From contig DQCH01000065.1 of NCBI GenBank assembly GCA_003545155.1, forward strand, positions 2,917-17,858: a stretch of 14,942 nt of DNA, written 5' to 3'. The notes under the pieces are model-generated. The model ran no database searches, was not told the DNA's origin, and saw only the letters and a program-made list of their open reading frames with translations. Source of the stretch: Candidatus Acetothermia bacterium. GTDB lineage: Bacteria; Bipolaricaulota; Bipolaricaulia; UBA7950; UBA9294. The translations under genes and the position numbers were made by a program. Numbering within the stretch: the stretch's first letter is position 1; each line of letters starts with the position of its first letter. Below are positions 5,954-13,384 of the stretch, one piece after another.

Positions 5954-7960
5954 CTATACCTCCACGGGAAAGGTCTGTGAGGTGTCATTCCCGAAGATAT
6001 CGATCACCTTGACCATGATCGTGTAAACGCCCGGTTTATCGTAGGTGTGCTCATCGGAGCTAAGTGGAAGCTTTCGTTCCTTACGAGTGCGGTAGGCGCC
6101 CCAGCCCTGCATGAACGTGTCGTTGCGGAAGTCCCAGTCGATCGCCCAGTAGTCGACGTAGTCCGACCACTTGGTGATCTTCTCCCGCACGTCCTCGGGG
6201 ATGAGGTCGGCGTAAGGGAAGGCGAAATCGGTCAGTTCAACCGTTACCCTACGTCCTTCAGCCTTCTTGATATCGATCTCGACGTGTGCGAGCTCGAAGA
6301 ACCGGATGTCTCCCTTATCCACCGCCTGCTGTTCCATTACCTCACGCGGGATATTGAGAAGGAGAAGCTTGATCCCGCGGCGCTTCGCTTCCTGCACGAT
6401 ATACGGGCTCATCCCCATCTCCCACTCCCAGCCGAGGACGTGCAGCTCGGATTGGTTGACAGCGAGGCACTCCTCGATCGCGGTGTTCACCTCGTCAATC
6501 GTCACCGGGGCGTCGACCACGCCGATGTGCACCATCGCTTTTCCCTTCTTGCCGTGCAGGTGTTGCATACCCGAAAGCGGCTGCGCACCGTACAGCTTGA
6601 GGATGAACGCGATGTACTCGTAGATCGTGCGCTGCTCGTCTTTCTTGCCGCCGAAGGTAGCACCCATCCAGTACTTACGCTCGTACTTACCCAGGTTCAG
6701 AACCTCAAACGGTTTTGCCCCCTCGATTCCAAGGAGTCGCTTGCGTGTAGTATGGATCGCCCACCGGGAGAGGTCGCAGCCGATCCAGCGGCGGCCGAGC
6801 TTCTCGGCGACGGCAAGAGTCGTTCCGGAGCCGCAGAAGAAATCGGCAACAACATCGCCTGGGTTGGAAGAGGCTTTGATAGTGCGCTCAAGGAGAGCTT
6901 CGGGTTTCTGAGTAGCGAAATCTAGCCGTTCTTCTGATCCAGCAGCAAGAGGAAGGATATCGATCCAGAGGTTTCCCACTTTCCGTCCCTTATACTCATC
7001 TGCATAGATTTTGTATCTTGGACGGCCAGATGATGTCCAATAAATCAAATACGGGTTGTCTTGAAGACGTTTGTCAAGTGTTTCTTGGCTCCAACGCCAT
7101 CCTTGGTCACTTCTTACTTCTTTACTCTGGATTACTCTGATCTCGCCTCGACTACCAACATTCTGTGGCTGTTCCAGTTGGCGATGCGTGAAACGCCTTC
7201 CGGTTTGTTCTTCGACAAGATTAAACTTGGTTTCCAGCTCCTGTGGTTCAAGTTGCTGGTACTGTTAATGGTAAGTGTAGCTCTCGCTCTTGGAGTACCA
7301 GAGCAAGTAATCAACCATCGTATCCATTCCAGAGGCAAGGTGGTGCCCTAGCGATCTTCTCCATACAATGTCAGTCCTAAACCTATCAATCCCAAAGACT
7401 TTGTCTAGTATTGCTTTTAGGTAGTGGGCCACATGCCAGTCGAGGTGGACATAGATAGAGCCATTATCCCCGAGAAGCTCGCTCATCAAGACCAGCCGGT
7501 CATACATCATCTCAAGGTAGGAATCTAAACCCCGGCCCCATGTATCCCTGTATGCCTTCTCCTCGATTATCGACTGCTCCTTGAAGACCTTTTCTCCCGA
7601 GTCTCCGATCGGTGCCGTGTAGGTAAAGTCCGCTCCCGTCGCAAACGGCGGATCGATGTAAATGAGGTCGATCTTGCCGGCGAGCTTCTCCAAAAGCGAG
7701 CCCATCACGAGCAGGTTGTCGCCCCAGATGAGCTTGTTTTTCCAGCCCTCCTCGAAGGTATCGCCCTCTTCCCCTTCGTAGACGTCGAACAGGCTAATGT
7801 TTTGCGGCTTCTTCGCCACCTCGCGCGTGGCGCGGGACTCGTTTACCGTCTCGATCACCTGGAACGGCAGGCTCACCCGCGGGACTTCCTTCAGCGTCCC
7901 GTCCTCGTTGTACTTCCCCGGCCAGACCAGCTCGACCTTGTTGATCTCAATCTTCGCCAT
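5954..7960 (-). pseudogene. mod: Type III DNA methyltransferase Mod, interrupted by one in-frame TAA
   Basis: One frame runs from the ATG at 7960 to the TAG at 5954-5956 (668 codons), broken only by TAA at 7265-7267, codon 232. The first half (7265-7960, MAKIEINKVELVWPGKYNED...) has NKLIWGDNLLVM and catalytic motif IV YIDPPF (101-106). The second half (largest open piece 5954-7048) has SAM-binding motif DFFCGSGTT (about residues 373-381), giving the beta-class order of type III Mod. The 72 codons between the stop and the TTG at 7048 stay open and read as family-like protein (VEEQTGRRF, GWRWSQETLDKRL). Residues about 590-668 end in a PKD/Ig-like strand pattern (DKPGVYTIMVKVIDIFGNDT). GGGAGG precedes the ATG. 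A single nonsense change or sequencing error is the simplest reading; no frameshift or repeat tract is present. Confidence 0.88.
7265..7267 (-). other. In-frame TAA stop within mod
   Basis: The minus strand reads TAC CAT TAA CAG TAC, encoding Y-H-stop-Q-Y in the stretch that relatives show as YTFNKQYxP, from memory. A Lys AAA or Gln CAA codon would need one base change. Both sides continue in the same frame. TAA is used elsewhere here as a true stop (for example at 982-984 and 9496-9498), so reassignment is unlikely. Confidence 0.85.
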
Positions 7961-8009
7961 CTATATCCTCCCTATCCAGCTTTGCATCTGCCTTACGGCG
8001 CAAGCTCCA

Positions 8010-8041
8010 GAGTAATATCGATTCATATTACTCAATATTAC
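8010..8041. repeat. Direct repeat with internal 9-bp palindrome, copy A (mod upstream region)
   Basis: GAGTAATAT (8010-8018) and ATATTACTC (8025-8033) form perfect arms around CGATTC, followed by AATATTAC. The whole 32-base unit recurs at 8169-8200 with one mismatch. It lies 50-80 bases upstream of the mod ATG, in the mRNA leader or promoter. Confidence 0.75.
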
Positions 8042-8102
8042 TATCCTCCCGGATCTTGCCCATTACTCATCTCTGAGAACTTACTCAATGGCTGAGTGGA
8101 CT

Positions 8103-8121
8103 ATACTCAAACATTGAGTAT
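8103..8121. repeat. Perfect 8-bp inverted repeat, possible operator
   Basis: ATACTCAA (8103-8110) and TTGAGTAT (8114-8121) flank ACA. It shares the ACTCAA half-site with the direct repeats on either side. On the minus strand it overlaps a TATAGT (8100-8105) that could be a -10 for mod-res, although no good -35 is present. A repressor site over the promoter would fit. Confidence 0.5.
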
Positions 8122-8165
8122 TTACTCGATCGAGCCTCAGTTTTAAGCCAATACCGTCAGGAGCA

Positions 8166-8200
8166 ATTGAGTAATACCGATTCATATTACTCAATATTAC
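8166..8200. repeat. Direct repeat with internal 11-bp palindrome, copy B (end of ATPase gene)
   Basis: ATTGAGTAATA (8166-8176) and TATTACTCAAT (8185-8195) are perfect arms around CCGATTCA. The ATPase stop codon (8187-8189) lies inside the right arm. Bases 8169-8200 match copy A. No T-run follows on the minus strand, so it is not an obvious terminator. Confidence 0.75.
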
Positions 8201-9494
8201 CATGCCCATCCTCCCTCCCTAAAATGCGCATATCCTCTGCCACTCGATAGAAAACCTGCTTGCTCTCCTTCCGAACAGGGTATGCCAAGTTTAACTCCAG
8301 AAAGCGGTCAATGTATTTGGCTATGTTTTGCTTGAGCTTCCCCGTGCGCTCGGCCAATGCAGCATTGGTAAACTCTTCCATTCTAGCTGCTTCTGTAAGG
8401 ACATCCAGTTCAGTTGACGTCAGAAGGCTCCCGGCCTTTTGCCTGGCCAATTCCAATAGGATCGCGTGAGCAAGCTCATCTGGCACGGTCCCAGGGAATG
8501 ATTCTGGCATATGAGAGATGATATTTCCGATGGAATCCATGATGAACCGGATCTTCCCATCATAGAGCTTGTAGAGATACTCGATCAAGTTGTCACTCAC
8601 CGGTGGGATCCAGCGGTCCGGCTCGGCGGCGAGCAGCTCATAGCGCCGGTGGATGACCTCCAAGACCTCCTCCAGCATGAGGGGTGGGAGATGGATCGGT
8701 TGGCCGAAGAAGATGCTCCGGACCCGCTCCAGAGGGACGATGATCCCTTGGAAAAAGCCCGTCGGAGCGACGAAGACGAAGTAGAAGCCCGGCGTCTGGA
8801 GTACATCTCGGATCTCATCGAAGAAGCGACCGAGGCCCTCACGGTCGGTTTGCATGAGAAGCTCCATGTTGTCGAAATGGAGCGTGATACCGGCAAAACC
8901 CTCGTCGTGCGCTAGCGAGGAAATCTGCTCAAGGTAGGAAACCAGTTGCGGCATTCCCACGTCCGGAACATTTGTCGCGCGCTCGGTTGCCCGGCTACCG
9001 CCGACGCCTGTGCCGAGGACGCTAATCGAGACGCTCCATCGAAGCGATCGCTCGATGTACACTTGCGTCAGGGCAGCTACCTCGGAGAGCAGATCATGGT
9101 CATGAACCCACTTCTTGCCCTTGAGAACGAGGAAACGACCGATCAGGGATCCCAGTACGCTCATCACGAACGCCTGCGCCGTCCATGTTGAGTAAACAGA
9201 GATTTCGGAGGACGGTGTCAGGAGTCGGTCCCGTGCCTCGTGTTCCCAACGAAAGCGATGATAGTTGACGAATGTGGTCTTTCCAACTCCTACATCGCCT
9301 TCAACAACAACGCGCCCGCCGCCGGGGTTCCGGAAAAAGTTAGTGATGAGTCGCGATTCCTTGGAATGCGTATCTCGTCCGACGAATGCTTTTGTTATCG
9401 GGAGAAGGGCATTGTTGGACAAAGAGAGGGCACGGGTATCAAAGGGGTTGTCTCGAAAGCCGAATCGTTCCCACAGATTTTGGGTCAGTTCCAA
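8187..9494 (-). CDS. ORC/Cdc6-like AAA+ ATPase with C-terminal winged helix
   Basis: From a TTG at 9494 the protein has 435 residues; counted from the longer GTG start at 9536, 449 residues. Numbering from the longer form: Walker A GDVGVGKT (80-87), Walker B GITLHFDNMELL (216-227) and a sensor-like strand FYFVFVAPTG (251-260). The C-terminal region 370-440 (LDVLTEAARMEEFTNAALAE, then KLKQNIAKYIDRFLEL and a basic wing) looks like a winged helix that would bind DNA. This resembles ORC1/Cdc6 or TniB-like ATPases. The TTG is preferred because GGGGGA lies 7 bases upstream and it starts one base after the helicase stop; the GTG at 9536 lacks a ribosome site. It is coupled to the helicase-nuclease, so a regulatory or loading role for that enzyme is my inference. 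Confidence 0.78.
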   Translation of the reverse strand: MELTQNLWERFGFRDNPFDTRALSLSNNALLPITKAFVGRDTHSKESRLITNFFRNPGGGRVVVEGDVGVGKTTFVNYHRFRWEHEARDRLLTPSSEISVYSTWTAQAFVMSVLGSLIGRFLVLKGKKWVHDHDLLSEVAALTQVYIERSLRWSVSISVLGTGVGGSRATERATNVPDVGMPQLVSYLEQISSLAHDEGFAGITLHFDNMELLMQTDREGLGRFFDEIRDVLQTPGFYFVFVAPTGFFQGIIVPLERVRSIFFGQPIHLPPLMLEEVLEVIHRRYELLAAEPDRWIPPVSDNLIEYLYKLYDGKIRFIMDSIGNIISHMPESFPGTVPDELAHAILLELARQKAGSLLTSTELDVLTEAARMEEFTNAALAERTGKLKQNIAKYIDRFLELNLAYPVRKESKQVFYRVAEDMRILGREDGHGNIE

Positions 9495-9495
9495 C

Positions 9496-12369
9496 TTATT
9501 TTCCCCCTTTGAGTCTAACCACGCCCTCCCGCTCACAGTATGCCCGCAGGTCGCACTCCCGGCAAACCTTCGGCTCCGGTGCTTTCGTAAGCGAGAAATC
9601 TTCCTCCAGGATCTTCGCTACCACACGGTCGAAGTGCGCACCTGCTCCGGCTACGTCCTCAGGCTTGTACGGGAAGCCCATGAGCGCGTTTTCTTTTTTC
9701 GCCTCGCTGGTCCAGTAGAGAATCAACCGATCGGGGCGTTTGCCGTAGCGCTCCTCCAGGATATGGGCGTAGACGCACAGTTGTTTGTAGTACGTATTGA
9801 GCCGTTCGGTATCTTCGGCGGGGCGTGGCTGGGACTTGAAGTCGAGCAGCTTGAGCTTTCCATCCTCTCCCAGAAGAAGATCCACTCTTCCTGTCAAGAT
9901 GTAGTTCTCCTTTTCCACGGAGACGTCGACCTCTGTTTCAACAATCTCATTGAAGCTGTCCTTGTTCTGCTGGAAGTAGTTGAAAACTTGAGAAAGCGCG
10001 GTCTGCCGTTGTTTAGGGCCAATTGGGCGTAGGCCGCGGTTGGCGAGACAGCGATAGTTGAAGTCAAAGAAGGCCTTGATTTGGGATTCATCAATATCTT
10101 CAGCGTTTCCGGCAAGGACGCGTCGGTGGATATCTTCGATGGTCTGATGGACCAGTGCACCGAAGAAATACTCCGCCATGCGGGCTGGTATGAACTCGTA
10201 GGCGCGGAAGAATTGGTACTGTCGCGGGCAGGTTTCGTACACCTTGATGTCGCTGGTGAAGCTAAACGTCTTCTTGAGCGTCATTCGTTTGCGCAGCTTG
10301 AAGAATAGCGCCTTCAGGAGGTCCTGCTCCACATATGGCCACTGGGGAAGGTTCTGCCAGATAGGGTTGAAATACTCCTTGGGTGGAGCGGTGGTTGTCA
10401 AGGCTAGGATCTTCTGCGCTCTAGAGAAGGCAACGTAGTGCAACCGCATACGGTCGAACCCCGTGATCCGATTCTCTGGCTCAAACGGCGGCCGGTGGTA
10501 GAACGGACCGAGTACGCGGTCGATCTGCTTTGAGGAGGGGAGTTGCTTGTCCAATGAACCGACCACAACCACTGGAAACTCAAGCCCTTTCGCCTGATGG
10601 ATGGTCATTACTTGCACATGCCCCTTTGGCAATGGGCGATTGGGATCCTCGTATTCGTTAATTCCACCCTCGTACAGCAGGCGAAGGAAGCTATTGAAAA
10701 ATTGGAAGCGCAGGGGTTCCCGATTCCGCGCAGTGATGACGGTATGGTGATAATAGGTCTGGAAGACGTTGAGGAGCTGAGAGAATATCGCGAGATTGCG
10801 CGCCCGGTTCTCGTTATTGACGAACGATGCAAACGGCTCGCAGGCCAAGAACTGATAGAGGTAATCCGCTAGACGACGGTCTAAGGTCTCGTCTTCTTTC
10901 AGCGATTCGATCTCACGTGCGAATGCTTGAATCTCTTTGGCAAGGGGATGCGGGTCTGCACATCGGCGGGCAAGTTCTTCAATACATCCGTCCACGTATT
11001 CGGCTAATCGCTGTAGGCCTCGGGCTGTTACATCACCGCGAGCTTCTCCGTAGTATCCGAGTAGGATGGCGAAACAACCTATCATCAAGCGGATCTCTTC
11101 GTTATCGAAGTAAGTTCGGGCACGAGGACAGAACGCGCGAATCCCCTTCTCCGCAAGGGCTTTCAAGTAATGCCCGCTGTGGTTCTGCCGCACACTGTGC
11201 AAGAGCAGTGCAACTTGGCTTTCATCCTCAATCACGCGCTCGTGCTTCAGGAAGGAAACAAGATCGGCAAAACGCCGCGCTTCATCGCGTGGGTTCTCTC
11301 CCCAGATGGCAAACACCGCCGGGTACTTGGGAAATCTTCCCTCTGGATCAGGCTTAATAGTCTTGTTAAATCGGTATGGAGAATCACCATCAGGATTGCT
11401 CCAATCCCACGCTCCCATGAACTTGTTATATGCGGTGATGATGTCGCGATGTGAGCGGTAGTTGGTGGAAAGAGGAGGCGCAATGTAGCAATGAGAACAG
11501 TGTTGCGGAAACTCCAGGATGTTTCGCACGGTAGCCCCCCGGAACCGATATAGCGCTTGATCCTCGTCTCCCACCACGCAGATGTTACCCCCTTCTCCAA
11601 CAAGACTCAGATAAAGCTGCTCCTGAACGTAGTTGGAATCCTGATACTCATCGATCATGAGGTAGCGAACACGTTGGCGAATCGCTGGCCCTGCCTCGAG
11701 GTGGTCGAGCAGGTTGAGAAAAAGCTTCTGTTGATGCGAAAAATCGATGCGGTTCGTTTCAAAGAGCAGATCACAATAGGTAACGTAGGCACGGCCGATC
11801 GCCTTCACGAAAGGATCTAAAGAGGTGTACAATTGCTCTGGATCGATAAGCTCTTCAGTGATCTTGTTGATGTAGTCCCTCACCCCTTTGACGGCGGTCC
11901 AGCGGGTTGTCCAATGGGCAAGGTAGCGGTTATCTTTTTCCGTACCGATAATTTCCTTGGAGTGCTCGTAGATGAACAGAAGCTGTGTGAGGTCGTCGAG
12001 CACTTCATAGTTACTTCCAAGGGGAGTGTAGCGTCGGTAATGAAGGAGGAACTCATTGGCAATGCTGTGGATCGTTCCCACCAAGATATTCGCAAGATCT
12101 CCTTCGTAACCCATCTTCTTGGCAGCGAGAGAAAGCCGGTCGCGCAGTTCGAATGCCGCTTTCTCCGTGAACGTGCAGAGAAGAATCTCTGAAGGCTCAG
12201 CAAGCTTCTGTAGAAGCAGGTTAAGTGTACGAAGGATCAGGACAAGAGTTTTCCCCGATCCAGGCCCAGCGATGACGAGCATCGGACCCTCTGTGTGACT
12301 AATAGCTTCTTTTTGAGAACCGCTGAGCGAGGGGAACTCTTGCAGAATAGGCTCTACGATGCCCATCAC
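9496..12369 (-). CDS. UvrD-like SF1 helicase fused to RecB/AddB-type nuclease with Fe-S cysteines
   Basis: This 957-residue protein begins with GTG at 12369 or ATG at 12366, overlapping the radC stop by 4 bases or 1. UvrD/Rep helicase motifs: Walker A AGPGSGKT (34-41), Ia LLCTFTEKAA (63-72), II IDEYQD (239-244), III VGDEDQALYRFRGA (266-279), IV NYRSHRDI (303-310), V TIHQAKGLEFP (589-599) and VI HYVAFSRAQK (644-653). From about 700 comes a PDDEXK_1 nuclease: His741 (GALVHQTIEDIH), Asp830 (GRVDLLL), Asp843 and Lys845 (LLDFKSQ). Cys713 (YETCPRQY) together with CRECDLRAYC (Cys936, Cys939, Cys945) gives the four-cysteine iron-sulfur layout of AddB and Cas4. A combined 3'-5' helicase and exo/endonuclease activity is expected. 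It is not AddA/RecB: it is shorter, lacks AddB as a neighbour, and sits in a defence operon. Confidence 0.92.
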   Translation of the reverse strand: MMGIVEPILQEFPSLSGSQKEAISHTEGPMLVIAGPGSGKTLVLILRTLNLLLQKLAEPSEILLCTFTEKAAFELRDRLSLAAKKMGYEGDLANILVGTIHSIANEFLLHYRRYTPLGSNYEVLDDLTQLLFIYEHSKEIIGTEKDNRYLAHWTTRWTAVKGVRDYINKITEELIDPEQLYTSLDPFVKAIGRAYVTYCDLLFETNRIDFSHQQKLFLNLLDHLEAGPAIRQRVRYLMIDEYQDSNYVQEQLYLSLVGEGGNICVVGDEDQALYRFRGATVRNILEFPQHCSHCYIAPPLSTNYRSHRDIITAYNKFMGAWDWSNPDGDSPYRFNKTIKPDPEGRFPKYPAVFAIWGENPRDEARRFADLVSFLKHERVIEDESQVALLLHSVRQNHSGHYLKALAEKGIRAFCPRARTYFDNEEIRLMIGCFAILLGYYGEARGDVTARGLQRLAEYVDGCIEELARRCADPHPLAKEIQAFAREIESLKEDETLDRRLADYLYQFLACEPFASFVNNENRARNLAIFSQLLNVFQTYYHHTVITARNREPLRFQFFNSFLRLLYEGGINEYEDPNRPLPKGHVQVMTIHQAKGLEFPVVVVGSLDKQLPSSKQIDRVLGPFYHRPPFEPENRITGFDRMRLHYVAFSRAQKILALTTTAPPKEYFNPIWQNLPQWPYVEQDLLKALFFKLRKRMTLKKTFSFTSDIKVYETCPRQYQFFRAYEFIPARMAEYFFGALVHQTIEDIHRRVLAGNAEDIDESQIKAFFDFNYRCLANRGLRPIGPKQRQTALSQVFNYFQQNKDSFNEIVETEVDVSVEKENYILTGRVDLLLGEDGKLKLLDFKSQPRPAEDTERLNTYYKQLCVYAHILEERYGKRPDRLILYWTSEAKKENALMGFPYKPEDVAGAGAHFDRVVAKILEEDFSLTKAPEPKVCRECDLRAYCEREGVVRLKGGK

Positions 12370-13055
12370 AACAGCCCTTCCTTGCGAAAGCTGAACACCT
12401 TGTCGGAAGAGACGATGAGATGGTCGAGTACTTCGATATTGAGGGTCGTTGCTGCAAGAACGAGGGCTTCAGTGATCAGCTTATCTTGCTTGGAGGGTGT
12501 CACATCGTCATTGGGGTGGTTGTGAGCGAAGACAAGGGCCGCTGCGCCTCTGCGGAGAGCTGCTTCCATGACCTTGCGCGGATAGACGGTCGCGCGGTCG
12601 ATCGTCCCTGTTTCGAGCCTCTCTACTCCACCTCTCAGTAGACGTGCAGCTGAGTCGAGATAAGCAACCTCGAAGACCTCGTTACGTAGATCACCGAGGC
12701 GCATTCTCCAGAACTCATACAGAACCTTGGGATCAGACATTGGCTGACCGCCCTCTCCTTTCTGTTGAAGGTAGAGACTTGCTGCCTCACGGATGATACG
12801 TAGCGCTACAGGGGTAACTTCACCGATTCCCTTGACCTCCCGGAGTTCATCGAGTGGCGCGTCTAGTATTCCACGCAGGTTTCCAAACCTTTGAAGGAGC
12901 TCCTTTGCGGGTTCCTTGACGTCCCCTCGTGGAACCGCCAGGGTGAGGAGCAGTTCAATAACCTCATGGTTGGCAAACCCGGCAAAACCCGTCTTCAGGA
13001 ATCTCTCCCGAAGTCGCTTTCGGTGCCCAAGATAGTGCGGAATGTTAGTGTTCAA
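12366..13055 (-). CDS. radC: RadC-family JAMM/MPN+ protein (UPF0758)
   Basis: The 229-residue protein is full length for RadC. Residues about 1-95 hold the UPF0758 N-terminal part with a helix-hairpin-helix (LREVKGIGEVTPVALRII), a DNA-binding element. Residues 105-229 are the JAB domain with the metal-binding signature HNHP (178-181) and SKQD (188-191), the HxHP-x6-SxxD pattern complete. Despite the name, a DNA-repair role for RadC is not established; members often sit in mobile and restriction loci. The start is TTG at 13055, with AGGTAGG 5 bases upstream. Its stop overlaps the start of the helicase-nuclease gene, and it is first in the run, behind a plausible promoter at 13116-13144. Confidence 0.88.
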   Translation of the reverse strand: MNTNIPHYLGHRKRLRERFLKTGFAGFANHEVIELLLTLAVPRGDVKEPAKELLQRFGNLRGILDAPLDELREVKGIGEVTPVALRIIREAASLYLQQKGEGGQPMSDPKVLYEFWRMRLGDLRNEVFEVAYLDSAARLLRGGVERLETGTIDRATVYPRKVMEAALRRGAAALVFAHNHPNDDVTPSKQDKLITEALVLAATTLNIEVLDHLIVSSDKVFSFRKEGLL

Positions 13056-13115
13056 GCGTACCTACCTAAGTCCACTCGGTTCAAAGCACCTCTTCGCATT
13101 CATAAAGAACGACAT

Positions 13116-13144
13116 AGTCTAATTCATTGCGTTTCCCTGATCAA
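13116..13144 (-). promoter_or_regulatory. Putative promoter of the radC-helicase-ATPase operon
   Basis: Minus-strand TTGATC (13139-13144) and TAGACT (13116-13121) are 17 bases apart, about 60 bases upstream of the radC start. The match to the sigma70 consensus is moderate. Confidence 0.35.
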
Positions 13145-13213
13145 CACTATCTTTACGGTGGACGCAAGAACAACCCTTTCAGATCAGGAAACTCGCAGTC
13201 ACGCATTCCGGAG

Positions 13214-13253
13214 GATTCCAGGGACACAGACCTTATTCTGAAACCGTGATCCA
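13214..13253 (+). repeat. Dispersed repeat, copy 1
   Basis: The block holds GGGACACAGACCTTATT then TGAAACCGTGATCCAA. It aligns to 14114-14152 with a few mismatches and one-base gaps, about 80% by eye. The pair flanks the flavoprotein gene in direct orientation. GGGACACA-type ends are seen near Y1-transposase (REP-like) elements, from memory; no transposase is present here. Confidence 0.5.
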
Positions 13254-13384
13254 ACAAGCCGAACTCCTCGGCAAGAGAATCCCGCGGACGCATGCCACAA
13301 TCCTTTGCGGACTGAGTTGATGTGCTCGCAGCGAGTTTGTCTGGCTTGGACATCCGATCCATACTGGGACTGGGAGGGATTATC

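Larger units (their letters stand above)
13056..13384. other. Divergent intergenic region between the defence operon and the flavoprotein gene
   Basis: This 329-base gap has no convincing gene. It contains the radC ribosome site (AGGTAGG complement, 13061-13067), the putative radC promoter, one copy of a 40-bp dispersed repeat (13214-13253) and GGGAGGGA (13373-13380) serving the flavoprotein gene. A GTG frame from 13322 extends the flavoprotein frame but lacks family similarity. Confidence 0.5.

Noticed and set aside
6047..6925. Long plus-strand open frame (292 codons) opposite mod
   Set aside because: It is antisense to the strongly supported methyltransferase frame, has no recognisable domain and arises from the codon bias of the real gene.
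7265..7267. Stop codon reassignment or phase-variable switch in mod
   Set aside because: TAA ends other genes here, and no homopolymer or short tandem repeat lies near the break, so neither recoding nor slipped-strand switching is supported.
8010..8200. CRISPR array
   Set aside because: Only two units, 159 bases apart, with palindromes and no series of equal spacers; no cas genes are present.
9265..10032. Plus-strand open frame (255 codons) opposite the ATPase start and helicase-nuclease end
   Set aside because: Antisense shadow; the minus frame has clear nuclease residues and Fe-S cysteines across this stretch.
9496..12369. AddA/RecB of a housekeeping recombination complex
   Set aside because: No addB or recC/recD neighbour, shorter than AddA or RecB, no AddA-type arrangement, and the gene is coupled to radC and an ATPase.
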